Notes: a model not told the origin generated them from the sequence alone. Shown: positions 10,499 to 19,875, counted from the first letter of the stretch. The stretch is 64,000 nucleotides of DNA from an uncultured Lachnospiraceae bacterium (GCA_902793335.1 CADBCZ010000007.1:21068-85067), one strand, 5' to 3'. Numbers and translations: made by a program.

Positions 10499-10527
10499 TA
10501 TATAACATAATTGTAAATAAAATACAA
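10499..10527 (-). promoter_or_regulatory. Predicted promoter of the phosphofructokinase gene
   Basis: Read on the minus strand, TTGTAT (10527-10522) and TATATA (10504-10499) are separated by 17 bp, about 55 bp upstream of the start codon. Confidence 0.5.
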
Positions 10528-10575
10528 GAAGTACTATTTAAAAAGAAAAAAATTGTTAAATATAGTATTTTTTTC

Positions 10576-10604
10576 TTGTGTTTTATGTAAAGTTGGTGTA
10601 TAAT
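10576..10604 (+). promoter_or_regulatory. Predicted promoter of 6S RNA
   Basis: TTGTGT (10576-10581) and a perfect TATAAT (10599-10604) are 17 bp apart, placing transcription start near 10611, about 20 bases before the closing stem of the RNA. Confidence 0.6.
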
Positions 10605-10632
10605 TTTAACATATAGAAGAAAAGATAATAAT

Positions 10633-10816
10633 GTAGAACTTCTGAGGTGTTCGATAATTCTTGCTATTTTGAACCTACATTTTTTTTCATGGGAGATTGA
10701 TATTTATAAGTGGATGTCATGCCTGCTTTGACTGGACGGCAGAAGCTTATGTGAGATTACCCACCTAGCTTGGCTAGGACTCAAAAGGCAGGAACCGGCA
10801 CACTCGGTTGTTCTAC
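10633..10816 (+). ncRNA. ssrS: 6S RNA, Firmicutes type
   Basis: The roughly 184-nt segment is closed by a terminal stem, GTAGAAC (10633-10639) with GTTCTAC (10810-10816). It carries the sequence marks I associate with clostridial 6S RNA: CTGAGGTGTTCG near the 5' end and ACCGGCACACTCGGTTGTTC near the 3' end, with a long interrupted hairpin between. 6S RNA mimics an open promoter and sequesters the sigma-A RNA polymerase holoenzyme. No open reading frame explains the region. The ends are estimated from pairing; the identification is from memory of the family rather than a covariance search. Confidence 0.82.
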
Positions 10817-10858
10817 TTTATTTTGTACATAAGATATTTTAAGGCACTTAAGATGAGG

Positions 10859-10903
10859 AGCAGCATTAGGCGGGTTGTCCGGATGCTGCTTTAGCTTTGT
10901 TTA
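10859..10903 (+). terminator. Intrinsic terminator after 6S RNA
   Basis: AGCAGCAT (10859-10866) pairs with ATGCTGCT (10883-10890), followed by TTTAGCTTTGTTT. It lies between the RNA gene and the next coding region. Confidence 0.7.
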
Positions 10904-10946
10904 ATCAGATTTTTTATTGAAAAATACAATGGAAGGACAGGCTGTT

Positions 10947-13262
10947 ATGGGAAGAGGATTTAAGAAGTCATCCGGCAAAGGCGGCAATAAGATAAGACAC
11001 AAAGGATTGATTATATTCCTTGCAGTATTGGTTGTTTTGGGAATAACAGGCGGAACGCTTATAAAACTTGGCATCTTTCAGAAGCTGATAAATCAAAGGT
11101 ATATGCCAACAGAGGAAGCTAATAGACTTATTAGCTATCTTGGCGTAAGCGACTATGAGTATGCAGATAGTTGGGGTTCTTCATTTACTGTTAATGATAC
11201 CAAGAAACTTATTAAGGCATCCAAAGTAGATGCGGGTAAGTTTGAAGGTGGTATGCCCAAGTCGCCGGGATTTATGCCAATTACACGTGAATTGTTTGAA
11301 TCATATTATGAAACACTAATCAAAGAGTTAGAGATTGACAGATTATCAAAACAAAGCATATACATATACGGCATAGATGAAAAAGGTGATATGGAGCTTA
11401 ACGGTGTGGTTTACGAACTGATCAACACCAGTGCAGGCGATTGCTACATGGAGAAGAAATATGGTTTCCCGCGAGAGTATATCGGTAAGATTGTCAGTGT
11501 ATATCTTTCTAATAATGAGTTGATTCTCTGTATGGGCGAGAGCAGCGCTGAGGTTACAGTCAAAAATGCGTTTGCTACAGGTATTGGTGATAAAGATGGT
11601 GCGAGAGTTCTGAATGCATATGTTGACTCGACTCTGCATGAATTTCCACTTAATAAGTCGTATAACGGTTCGGTGCCTGAAAATGGATATTTGTGTGATA
11701 TCACTATGACTAATAAAGGTGTTGTGAAAACGGTGGATCACAACAAGGAGCTTGTCGAGGCGAAGGTCGTATCTTATAGTGACGGTCTTTTATATGTGGA
11801 GGGTTCTGATGAACCGTTTTATATTTCGGATAGTTTCAATGTATATAAATTGGTCGGGTTATTTAAGGCTTCAAGATCTGCCGGAATTCTGGTCGGATAT
11901 GACAATGTGTCGTTATACATGAAGGATAACATGGTAGAGGCTGCATTACTTACAGGAGAGATTAATTCCCGAAATATCAGAGTGATAATAAGTAATTCTG
12001 ACTATTCAAGTTACTATAACAGTCAGGTTGCAATTACATCTGAGACTGATTTTACCATTACATATGGCGATAAGGTCGAGGAGTATACTGCTGGAGAGAA
12101 ACTGCTTTTTAGTAATGGTAGTGAACAGTTAAAACATGGACCGGCCAAGATAGTTTCAAAAGAAGAAGACGGAAGAATTATAATATCGTCAATAGAGCGT
12201 CAAAAAGGTGCACCTTCATATAGAGGTACTATTGAGTTGTCCAGAGATGATAAGGGTGTTTTGATAGTAAATGAGCTCCCTGTTGAACAGTATCTCTACG
12301 GCGTGGTTCCAAGTGAAATGCCATCGTCTTATGATTTGGAGGCATTAAAAGCACAGGCTATATGTGCAAGAGCTTATGCATTTAGACAGATGCAAAGTGA
12401 TAATTATGATCAGTACGGAGCGGATCTTGATGATAGTATAGCATGTCAGGTATATAATAATGTTGAAGAAGATGAGCGTTCCATGTTTGCTGTAGATGAT
12501 ACTTATGGAATAGTACCATGTTATAATAATCAGGTTATTGAAGCATTTTTCTTCTCTACTTCTTGTGGAACTACCAGCAATAATACTGCTGTATGGGGCG
12601 GAAATCAGGAACCGTATTTACTTGACACCAGAGAAACGGATATTAATGATTTTGCAGACTATTCTGATGAAAATCAATTTATTGAATTCATAAACAGCGA
12701 AGATACAGAAGAGTATATTGAGCACGATGAACCGTTTTTTAGATGGAGAGTTGAATTTTCTCAGAAAGAATTGACAGCTGCGATTAATAGTCATTTATAC
12801 GATAGAATAGAAGCTATGCCGGAATATATACTCGCAAAGAATTCTTCGGGAGAATTTGTGAAGAAGAGTATTAATTCTATCGGTGAGCTTGAAAGTATTC
12901 AAGTGACAAAACGAGGAGATAGTGGTATTATTGAAGAGTTAATTATAACAGGTTCGTCTGAAACTATTCTGGTTAAAGGGCAGGCTAATGCAAGAATGTT
13001 GCTAAGTCCAGAAAAGGTTTCTATCAGAAAACAGGACGGTTCTACTCTTACCGGGTGGAATACACTTCCAAGTGCATATTTTTATATTGAAGAAAATGAT
13101 GGTGGATATACTGTTAAAGGCGGAGGCTTTGGACACGGAGTGGGAATGAGCCAAAACGGTGCTAATGATATGGCGAGGAATGGTTACTATGCTACCGATA
13201 TTATCTCGCATTATTATATAGGAGTTGAACTTAAGGATATGTACAGTGTGATGGGTAATTAA
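10947..13262 (+). CDS. SpoIID/LytB-domain membrane-anchored cell-wall protein
   Basis: 771 residues. A basic N-terminus is followed by one membrane anchor (about residues 20-42), so the bulk should be outside the membrane. The C-terminal third has the SpoIID/LytB signature, including LPVEQYLYGVVPSEMP, LKAQAICARAYAFRQM near residue 465 and a final GGGFGHGVGMSQNGAN. SpoIID is a lytic transglycosylase acting on denuded peptidoglycan; LytB-type members modify amidase activity. The middle part (about 50-420) has no family I recognise. ATG 10947 is preferred over a TTG at 10917 because GGAAGGA lies 9 bp before it. The membrane protein gene follows after 11 bp, suggesting an operon. Confidence 0.85.
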   Translation: MGRGFKKSSGKGGNKIRHKGLIIFLAVLVVLGITGGTLIKLGIFQKLINQRYMPTEEANRLISYLGVSDYEYADSWGSSFTVNDTKKLIKASKVDAGKFEGGMPKSPGFMPITRELFESYYETLIKELEIDRLSKQSIYIYGIDEKGDMELNGVVYELINTSAGDCYMEKKYGFPREYIGKIVSVYLSNNELILCMGESSAEVTVKNAFATGIGDKDGARVLNAYVDSTLHEFPLNKSYNGSVPENGYLCDITMTNKGVVKTVDHNKELVEAKVVSYSDGLLYVEGSDEPFYISDSFNVYKLVGLFKASRSAGILVGYDNVSLYMKDNMVEAALLTGEINSRNIRVIISNSDYSSYYNSQVAITSETDFTITYGDKVEEYTAGEKLLFSNGSEQLKHGPAKIVSKEEDGRIIISSIERQKGAPSYRGTIELSRDDKGVLIVNELPVEQYLYGVVPSEMPSSYDLEALKAQAICARAYAFRQMQSDNYDQYGADLDDSIACQVYNNVEEDERSMFAVDDTYGIVPCYNNQVIEAFFFSTSCGTTSNNTAVWGGNQEPYLLDTRETDINDFADYSDENQFIEFINSEDTEEYIEHDEPFFRWRVEFSQKELTAAINSHLYDRIEAMPEYILAKNSSGEFVKKSINSIGELESIQVTKRGDSGIIEELIITGSSETILVKGQANARMLLSPEKVSIRKQDGSTLTGWNTLPSAYFYIEENDGGYTVKGGGFGHGVGMSQNGANDMARNGYYATDIISHYYIGVELKDMYSVMGN

Positions 13263-13273
13263 TTAGGAGTAAT

Positions 13274-14182
13274 ATGAAAAAAAGAGGTTTTAAGTACAGA
13301 CTTAAGATAATTGTGGCATATGGAAATCGTTTTTTTGATGCTGTTTTTGACAATTATACTGCAGCTTGTGCAGCTCAGGCGGCATTTTTTATGCTACTAT
13401 CGATTGTTCCAATGGCATCACTGATCTTGGCTGTGACTACTTACCTGCCTATTTCTCAGCAGGATGTATATAGTATTTTGATGAGTTTTGTTCCACACGA
13501 TCTGTCGAAATATGTGGAAGGAATTATTAATGATTTATATGGTAGGGCGAGTTCCACTGTTATTTCATTAGCTGCTATTACTATGCTCTGGTCTGCATCT
13601 ACGGGAATCGCATCGCTTATGGATGGATTTAATTCAATGTACAAGATTCGTAATGAGAACAGATACTGGAAGTTTCGCCCCATAGCTATTATTTATACTA
13701 TTATATTTATAGCACTTTTAGCATTGATAACAACGTTTTATATATTTGTAAGTCATTATTATCAGTCCTATATTAAAAAGGCATTTGCAATAGGTTCAAC
13801 GTTGCGACATATATTTTTATTTGTGCGTTATTTGATGGGATGGCTGTTATATTATTTCTTTATATTAATGTTGTATGTTGTTTTGCCCGGAGGTTTTGGT
13901 ATACCTATGGGAAAAGAAGAACATATTTATTTTACTAAGAGAGTGAAATCACAGATGCCGGGAGCTGCATTTACTTCTGTCGCATGGCTGGCTATTTCAA
14001 GACTTGTTCTTGTGTATGTTGATGTATTCCCCAATATTTCAATTATGTACGGCTCGCTGGCGGGTATAGTTATAATTATGTTGTGGTTATATTTTTGTAT
14101 GTATTTCCTACTTATTGGAGCGATGTTTAATTATTTCTGTTCAAAGGGATACTTGACACGCGTCAAAAAAATGTTAAAATGA
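13274..14182 (+). CDS. YihY/BrkB-family inner membrane protein
   Basis: 302 residues with about six hydrophobic segments. The early segment DNYTAACAAQAAFFMLLSIV and the later MYGSLAGIVIIMLWLYFCMY match the YihY/UPF0761 family, once mislabelled ribonuclease BN. The function of the family is not settled. The start follows AGGAG, and the gene lies 11 bp after the SpoIID-like gene, so the two are probably co-transcribed. Confidence 0.85.
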   Translation: MKKRGFKYRLKIIVAYGNRFFDAVFDNYTAACAAQAAFFMLLSIVPMASLILAVTTYLPISQQDVYSILMSFVPHDLSKYVEGIINDLYGRASSTVISLAAITMLWSASTGIASLMDGFNSMYKIRNENRYWKFRPIAIIYTIIFIALLALITTFYIFVSHYYQSYIKKAFAIGSTLRHIFLFVRYLMGWLLYYFFILMLYVVLPGGFGIPMGKEEHIYFTKRVKSQMPGAAFTSVAWLAISRLVLVYVDVFPNISIMYGSLAGIVIIMLWLYFCMYFLLIGAMFNYFCSKGYLTRVKKMLK

Positions 14183-14209
14183 GATGCATAATAAGAATTC
14201 TCAATAATA

Positions 14210-14535
14210 AAAAAACAAGCGACTATGATGGTGCAAAAGAATACAGAAAACCTCCAGAGATAAGAAGTCGATGGCTGTGAGCTTCTTTAGGTAATTTCGT
14301 ATTTTAATTTCACACCGGAGTCTTCAGGGTTGAAAGCTTTTATTTCATAACCGGATATATAGATTATTTGGGCATGTTGGAAGCGAAGTGTGTAGATTCT
14401 GACGTGTAATGTACGTTACGACATTAATGAGAGTCAGGTAGAAAGCATGAAGCAATTAGTTTTTCTATCTGGAATTAGGGTGGTATCGCGAGCAGTCTCG
14501 TCCCTTTGGGGATGGCTGCTCTTTCTTTGTTTTGC
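14210..14535 (+). promoter_or_regulatory. T-box riboswitch, phenylalanine specific, controlling pheS
   Basis: The 3' part has the T-box core AGGGTGGTATCGCG (about 14477-14490), which base-pairs with the CCA end of uncharged tRNA. The 5' Stem I is formed by GACT near 14222 and AGTC near 14320 with inner pairs GGTG/CACC. The 3' side of the specifier bulge contains TTC at 14309-14311, a phenylalanine codon matching the downstream enzyme. An overlapping terminator (GAGCAG 14489-14494 with CTGCTC 14516-14521, then TTTCTTTGTTTT) is predicted to form when tRNA-Phe is charged. The specifier assignment is by eye. This element accounts for most of the 393-base gap before pheS. Confidence 0.93.
14489..14535 (+). 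terminator. T-box attenuator terminator
   Basis: GAGCAG and CTGCTC form the stem base, with further pairing of the intervening TCTCGTCCCTTTGGGGAT region, followed by a T-rich run. It competes with the antiterminator that includes the T-box core. Confidence 0.85.
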
Positions 14536-14575
14536 AAACGCCTAAAATCAAAAATAATATAAAAGGAGATAAATT

Positions 14576-15595
14576 ATGAAAGAGAAATTGGAAGCAATTA
14601 AAGCTGAAGCACTTTCAAAGATTGAGAATGCAGGTAGTCTCGATAGTCTCAATGATATCAAAGTAGCTGTGCTTGGAAAGAAGGGAGAACTTACTGCTGT
14701 TCTTAAATCTATGAAGGACGTTGCACCGGAGGATAGGCCTAAGGTTGGACAGATGGTAAATGAAGCAAGAGCAGTTATTGAGGCTAAGATGGAGGAAGAA
14801 CGTACTAAACTTCAGAGACAGTTAAGAACTGAGAAGATGAAGAGAGAGACTATTGATGTTACGCTTCCTGGAAGAAGACCTATGAGAGGTCACAGACATC
14901 CAAATCAGATAGCTTTAGAGGATCTAGAGAGAGTATTTATAGGAATGGGATATGAAGTTGTTGATGGCCCAGAGGTAGAATATGACAGATATAATTTTGA
15001 GCTTTTGAATATTCCTGCCGATCATCCGGCAAAGGACGAACAGGATACTTTCTATATTACAAAAGATATTTTATTAAGAACTCAGACATCTCCTGTACAG
15101 GCAAGAGTTATGGAAAAGGGAAAGCTCCCTATCAGAATGATTTCGCCGGGACGTGTGTTTAGAGCGGATGAGGTGGATGCAACACATTCACCATCATTCC
15201 ATCAGTTAGAAGGACTTGTAATTGATAAGGGAATTACTTTTGCAGATCTTAAGGGAACTCTTGAACAGTTTGCAAAAGAATTTTTCGGTAAGAAGACTAA
15301 GGTAAAATTCAGACCACATCATTTCCCATTTACAGAGCCATCAGCAGAGGTTGACATAACTTGTTTTAAATGTGGCGGTAAGGGCTGTCGTATGTGTAAG
15401 GGAAGTGGTTGGATTGAGATACTTGGTTGTGGAATGGTTCATCCGAATGTCCTTGATATGTGTGGAATTGATAAAAATGAATACCAGGGATTTGCGTTTG
15501 GTATAGGACTTGAACGAGTAACACTTCTTAAGTACGAGATTGATGATATGCGTCTTCTTTATGAAAATGATACCAGATTTCTAAATCAATTTTAG
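14576..15595 (+). CDS. pheS: Phenylalanine-tRNA ligase alpha subunit
   Basis: Catalytic subunit of the alpha2-beta2 enzyme that charges tRNA-Phe. The 339-residue length is normal. An N-terminal coiled-coil region (about 1-90) precedes class II motifs: HPNQIALEDLERVFIGMGY, the motif 2 region RVFRADEVDATHSPSFHQLE, and the C-terminal motif 3 GIGLERVTLLKY. A cysteine cluster, CFKCGGKGCRMCKG, lies at about residues 263-276, as in many Firmicutes PheS proteins. The start follows AAAGGAGA. It is regulated by the upstream T-box and transcribed with pheT. Confidence 0.97.
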   Translation: MKEKLEAIKAEALSKIENAGSLDSLNDIKVAVLGKKGELTAVLKSMKDVAPEDRPKVGQMVNEARAVIEAKMEEERTKLQRQLRTEKMKRETIDVTLPGRRPMRGHRHPNQIALEDLERVFIGMGYEVVDGPEVEYDRYNFELLNIPADHPAKDEQDTFYITKDILLRTQTSPVQARVMEKGKLPIRMISPGRVFRADEVDATHSPSFHQLEGLVIDKGITFADLKGTLEQFAKEFFGKKTKVKFRPHHFPFTEPSAEVDITCFKCGGKGCRMCKGSGWIEILGCGMVHPNVLDMCGIDKNEYQGFAFGIGLERVTLLKYEIDDMRLLYENDTRFLNQF

Positions 15596-15707
15596 CCACG
15601 CAAAAGAAAAACAAGCAGCTGCGAAGCAGATATTTGTTTTTCATGGTGGCTAAACGAGCAAGCGTCTGTCGAAGACAGACAGTAAAGTCTCGAAGAGACG
15701 GGCTTGT
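15591..15707 (+). repeat. Compound palindromic element between pheS and pheT
   Basis: Two adjacent folded units fill the gap. The first has nine-base arms TTTAGCCAC (15591-15599) and GTGGCTAAA (15646-15654), inner arms AAAAACAA and TTGTTTTT, and an apical CTGC-GAA-GCAG hairpin. The second is closed by CAAGC (15659-15663) and GCTTG (15702-15706) around two perfect hairpins, GTCTGTC-GAA-GACAGAC (15664-15680) and GTCTC-GAA-GAGAC (15687-15699). Three stems share a GAA loop. This resembles REP- or MITE-like small palindromic repeats. It overlaps the pheS stop codon and lacks a T-run, so it is not a typical terminator. Confidence 0.7.
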
Positions 15708-15789
15708 GAGTGTAAAAGCGCAAGAAAAAAAGAGTTTAAAGAGACATTTTTATAAATATAATAAGCAAATATGGAAAGGATTATAGATT

Positions 15790-18213
15790 ATGAATACACC
15801 GATTTCTTGGATTAAAGCCTATGTACCTGATCTTGATGTGGATGTACAGGAATTTGTAGATAAAATGACATTATCAGGTTCACATGTAGAAGGCTATGAA
15901 CAGAAAGATAAGAATCTTAAAAATATAGTAGTAGGTAAAATCGATACAATGGAGAAGCATCCGGATGCTGACAAACTTGTTGTATGTCAGGTTGATGTTG
16001 GAAAAGAAAAGCTCCAGATTGTAACCGGTGCGAAAAATGTGAAGGTTGGAGATGTGATTCCACTTGTTCTTGATGGCGGTAAAGTTGCTGCAGCTCATGG
16101 GGATGACAAGGAATATCCTGACGGAATTGATATCAAAAAAGGAAAACTTCGTGGCGTTGAGAGTAATGGAATGATGTGTGGTATTGAAGAACTTGGATCT
16201 TCAAGAGATTTTTATCCGGAAGCACCGGAAGATGGTGTATATGTATTTTCAGAGGATTCGGGCGTTAAGCCGGGGGATGACGCAGTTCACGCATTAGGTC
16301 TTGATGATACGATTGTCGAGTACGAGATTACCTCTAACAGAGTTGACTGTTTCTCTATGATCGGTATGGCAAGAGAAGTAGCGGCTACATTTAATAAACC
16401 ATTTATTGCACCTGAAGTTAAGGAGACAGGTAACGAAAAAGATGTTAATGATTTTATAAATGTGACAGTTGAGGATGAAGAACTCTGTAAACGTTACTGT
16501 GCAAGAGTAGTTGAGAATATTAAGATAGGACCAAGTCCTAAGTGGATGCAGGATAGACTTCGTGCAATGGGAATACGTTCAATTAATAATTTGGTTGACA
16601 TAACTAATTATGTTATGGAAGAGTACGGTCAGCCGATGCATGCATTTGACTTATCAACTATTGCTGGAAATAAGATAGTTGTTAAGCGTGCAAAGGATGG
16701 AGATAAGTTTGTTACACTTGATGGTCAGGAGAGAAATTTAGATTCAGATGTCTTAATGATAAATGATGGTGAAAAGCCTGTTGCAATTGCAGGAATAATG
16801 GGTGGAGAGAATTCCATGATAACAGATGAGGTTAAGACAGTTCTTTTTGAGTCGGCATGTTTTGATGGAACTAATATCAGACTTTCTTCAAAGAGAATCG
16901 GCCTTCAGACAGATTCGTCATTTAAGTTTACAAAGGGTCTTGATCCTAATAATGCAATGGATGCAATTAACCGTGCATGTCAATTGGTTGAAGAAATGGG
17001 ATGCGGTGATGTTGTAGGTGGTGTTGTAGATGTATATCCTAATCCTGTTAAAGAGAAAGTTCTTCAGTTTGAGCCTGAAAGATATAACAGACTTCTTGGA
17101 ACTGAAATCGCTCGAGAGGATATGCTAAAGATTTTTGAGAAGTTAGAGCTTAAATATAACGAAGCAGATAATACACTTACTATTCCTACTTTTCGCCAGG
17201 ATCTTGGCTGTATGGCTGATCTTGCTGAGGAAGTTGCAAGATTCTATGGCTATGACAACATTCCTGTTTCGCTTCCTAAGGGAGAGGCTACAGTTGGAAA
17301 GAAACCATTTAATCAGATGGTTGATGATGTGGCAAGAGAAATCTGTGAGAGAAATGGTTTTTCTGGTGGTATGACATACTCTTTTGAAAGTCCAAAGGTG
17401 TTTGATAAATTATTACTTCCTGAGGATGCTAAAGAGAGACAGGCAATCGTTATTAGTAACCCTCTGGGTGAGGACTTTTCAATTATGAGAACAGTATCGC
17501 TTAATGGTATGCTTACCTCGCTTGCTACTAACTACAATAGAAGAAATAAAGTTGCCAGACTTTATGAACTTGGTAATATTTATCTTCCAAAGGCACTTCC
17601 TATAACAGAGCTTCCTGAAGAAAAGATGAGACTTACACTTGGAATGTACGGGGAGGGTGATTTCTTCGACTTAAAGGGTGTTGTGTTTGAATTGTTTGAT
17701 AAGCTGGGTGTTGCAGGAGCTGAATGTGAGCCATGTAACGATATCCCATATCTGCATCCGGGACGTCAGGCTAAGATTATGAAAGGAAAACTTGATCTTG
17801 GTTTCATAGGACAGGTTCATCCTGAGGTTGGAGACAACTACAATATTAAGACTGATGCATATGTTGCGGTTCTCAATATGGAAGTACTTACTATGATAGC
17901 TACATTTGATCGTAAGTATGAGGGTATAGCAAAATTCCCTGCAAGTACAAGAGACCTTTCAATGATAATGGATAAGAGTGTATTTGTTGGACAGATTGAG
18001 CATGTAATAGCTAAGAATGCAGGAAAGATTCTTGAAAGCTGTGAACTGTTCGATGTTTATGAAGGAGAACAGCTCGGTGAGGGTAAGAAGTCTGTTGCAT
18101 TCTCACTTATCTTCCGTGCAAAAGACAGAAATCTTGAGTCTGCAGAGGTAGATAAGGCTGTTGATAAGGTGCTTGCGGCACTTAAAGATTTGGGAATTGA
18201 ACTTAGAAGCTAA
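15790..18213 (+). CDS. pheT: Phenylalanine-tRNA ligase beta subunit
   Basis: 807 residues, the full-length bacterial form. The N-terminal tRNA-binding OB-fold (about 40-155) is recognisable from KHPDADKLVVCQVDVG. The B3/B4 editing region (about 210-380, with NLVDITNYVM and HAFD) and B5 region (about 410-480) follow. The C-terminal FDX-ACB anticodon-binding domain begins with KFPASTRDLSMIMDKSV near residue 717. It completes the synthetase with PheS and edits mischarged Tyr-tRNA. The start follows GGAAAGGA. The gap from pheS holds the palindromic element rather than a promoter I can see. Confidence 0.97.
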   Translation: MNTPISWIKAYVPDLDVDVQEFVDKMTLSGSHVEGYEQKDKNLKNIVVGKIDTMEKHPDADKLVVCQVDVGKEKLQIVTGAKNVKVGDVIPLVLDGGKVAAAHGDDKEYPDGIDIKKGKLRGVESNGMMCGIEELGSSRDFYPEAPEDGVYVFSEDSGVKPGDDAVHALGLDDTIVEYEITSNRVDCFSMIGMAREVAATFNKPFIAPEVKETGNEKDVNDFINVTVEDEELCKRYCARVVENIKIGPSPKWMQDRLRAMGIRSINNLVDITNYVMEEYGQPMHAFDLSTIAGNKIVVKRAKDGDKFVTLDGQERNLDSDVLMINDGEKPVAIAGIMGGENSMITDEVKTVLFESACFDGTNIRLSSKRIGLQTDSSFKFTKGLDPNNAMDAINRACQLVEEMGCGDVVGGVVDVYPNPVKEKVLQFEPERYNRLLGTEIAREDMLKIFEKLELKYNEADNTLTIPTFRQDLGCMADLAEEVARFYGYDNIPVSLPKGEATVGKKPFNQMVDDVAREICERNGFSGGMTYSFESPKVFDKLLLPEDAKERQAIVISNPLGEDFSIMRTVSLNGMLTSLATNYNRRNKVARLYELGNIYLPKALPITELPEEKMRLTLGMYGEGDFFDLKGVVFELFDKLGVAGAECEPCNDIPYLHPGRQAKIMKGKLDLGFIGQVHPEVGDNYNIKTDAYVAVLNMEVLTMIATFDRKYEGIAKFPASTRDLSMIMDKSVFVGQIEHVIAKNAGKILESCELFDVYEGEQLGEGKKSVAFSLIFRAKDRNLESAEVDKAVDKVLAALKDLGIELRS

Positions 18214-18251
18214 TTATTAATATAAATAATGATTTATTTGACTCATGAAAT

Positions 18252-18280
18252 AAAGACTCGCTATCACGGCGGGTCTTTAT
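18252..18280 (+). terminator. Hairpin after pheT, probable terminator
   Basis: AAAGACTCGC (18252-18261) pairs with GCGGGTCTTT (18269-18278) with one G-T pair. The following bases are ATTGGG, so it is a weak intrinsic terminator. Confidence 0.55.
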
Positions 18281-18362
18281 TGGGAGATATAAGATGGAAA
18301 AAATAGTATTAATAATAGATGAAAGAATGTTGTGTTATGTATAAATGAAGGAGTAAGTTGAT

Positions 18363-19211
18363 ATGGCGTTTATGGCAATGGCTGTTGCTTCAATATTGTT
18401 AATTGTAATTGCTGTCGGTTTATTTATCCTTTTACTGGGTCTTATTTTCGATATCAGGTGGAAGGTTAAGGAGCGAAAACAGGAAAAAGTATCAAAAGTA
18501 TTTAAGGGATTTGCTATAGTTTTTACGATCTGGGGTATTATTCAGGGAATAGGTCCTATTGCGCTTTTAGGTGCAATGAATCTTAAACAGAAACATGACT
18601 ATAAAGCTGAGTTGTCCGATCTTCCGAAGGAATCGATCATTTACTTGAACAATTACGATGAAATCGAAAATGGTTTTGATTTTCAAGGAGTTCACTATGT
18701 GAGTGATACAGAATTGCATCCTCAGGTTTCACATGGTAATTTCAAAACATCAAAAGCCGGAGCGATAGTGTTTGATAGCGGGAAACATAATATAATGGAA
18801 AAGATTGAAAATGACCTTGATATAAATGTTTTTCAAATGGGTCTTATATCAGATCCGTATGTTCCGGAGTCAGAGCTGTCTGTTATTAATGATTATTACA
18901 GAAATAAAGCACCGCTTTATTGTGAAGTCATTAATGATCTTTCGAAAGATGACAAGAAGATAATAGATGATATTGATGCGGAAAAGATTAGGAAAATAAG
19001 AGAAAGTATTGAACAGCCGGGATTAAAGTCACCTATAGATACTGATAATGATATGGACGATGTATATCTGTTCTTTTATTCTTTTGATGATATGTATTGT
19101 CTGGATTTTTCTTGTAAGGATACAGATCAGGGTTTTGTTGTAGAATATTTGGGAGATGAAAAGATAATAACTGAGGAAGATGCAGAATATCTTAAGTCAA
19201 TTATTAATTAA
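18363..19211 (+). CDS. Membrane protein of unknown function
   Basis: 282 residues, no family recognised. Two hydrophobic segments (about 1-30 and 54-75) are separated by a basic loop (RWKVKERKQEKVSKVFKG). The rest, about 200 residues, is acidic and hydrophilic with many Asp, Glu and Lys residues. It is probably a small membrane-anchored protein with a C-terminal soluble domain. The start is supported by GAAGGAG. It stands alone between the pheT hairpin and a long inverted-repeat terminator. Confidence 0.75.
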   Translation: MAFMAMAVASILLIVIAVGLFILLLGLIFDIRWKVKERKQEKVSKVFKGFAIVFTIWGIIQGIGPIALLGAMNLKQKHDYKAELSDLPKESIIYLNNYDEIENGFDFQGVHYVSDTELHPQVSHGNFKTSKAGAIVFDSGKHNIMEKIENDLDINVFQMGLISDPYVPESELSVINDYYRNKAPLYCEVINDLSKDDKKIIDDIDAEKIRKIRESIEQPGLKSPIDTDNDMDDVYLFFYSFDDMYCLDFSCKDTDQGFVVEYLGDEKIITEEDAEYLKSIIN

Positions 19212-19218
19212 GAAAAAA

Positions 19219-19302
19219 GTGGCAGTTACAATGTATTGACCACCGATGGTTAGACTTTATATCAAACTATTGGTGATTGATACGGGTAGCTGCCACTCTT
19301 TT
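19219..19302 (+). terminator. Long bidirectional hairpin terminator
   Basis: GTGGCAG (19219-19225) pairs with CTGCCAC (19290-19296), and pairing continues inward through GTATTGACCACCGATGGTT against AACTATTGGTGATTGATAC, mostly with G-T wobble pairs. AAAAAA lies on the left and TCTTTT on the right, so it can act in both directions between the convergent genes. The stem is unusually long and imperfect for a simple terminator. Confidence 0.75.
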
Positions 19303-19329
19303 ATATTTAGTTAAATGTCAATTACTATA

Positions 19330-19875
19330 TTAATAGTTTTCTGCATGAACCTCAAAATATGCCTGTGGATGAGCACAAACAGGACAAACCTCCGGAGCGT
19401 TGGTTCCAACAACGATATGTCCGCAGTTTCTACATTCCCAAACCTTTACTTCGCTCTTCGCAAATACTTCCTGCATTTCGATGTTCTTAAGAAGTGCGCG
19501 ATAGCGTTCCTCGTGGTGTTTCTCAATCTCTCCGACAGCCCTAAACTTTGCTGCTAATTCAGGGAATCCCTCTTCCTCAGCTGTTTTTGCAAAGCCTTCA
19601 TACATGTCTGTCCATTCATAGTTCTCTCCGTTAGCGGCTGCTTCAAGATTATCTGTTGTAGAGCCGATGCCGTTAAGCTCTTTGAACCACATTTTGGCAT
19701 GCTCCTTCTCATTATCAGCAGTTTTTAAGAAGAGAGCTGCTATCTGCTCGTAACCTTCTTTTTTTGCTTTAGATGCAAAATAAGTGTATTTGTTTCTTGC
19801 TTCTGACTCGCCTGAAAATGCAGCTTGAAGATTTTTCTCAGTCTGAGTACCGGCGTATGGATTATTATTGTTCAT
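19330..19875 (-). CDS. rbr: Rubrerythrin
   Basis: 181-residue peroxide-reducing non-haem iron protein of anaerobes. The N-terminal ferritin-like diiron domain has metal-binding Glu residues in [24 protein letters not shown] and [10 protein letters not shown]. The C-terminus is a rubredoxin-type iron centre with two C-x2-C pairs (CRNCG and CPVC). The ATG at 19875 is chosen because TTGGAGGAAATTAAA precedes it; a longer reading up to 19938 has no such site. The promoter at 19907-19935 places it in its own transcript. Confidence 0.95.
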   Translation of the reverse strand: MNNNNPYAGTQTEKNLQAAFSGESEARNKYTYFASKAKKEGYEQIAALFLKTADNEKEHAKMWFKELNGIGSTTDNLEAAANGENYEWTDMYEGFAKTAEEEGFPELAAKFRAVGEIEKHHEERYRALLKNIEMQEVFAKSEVKVWECRNCGHIVVGTNAPEVCPVCAHPQAYFEVHAENY

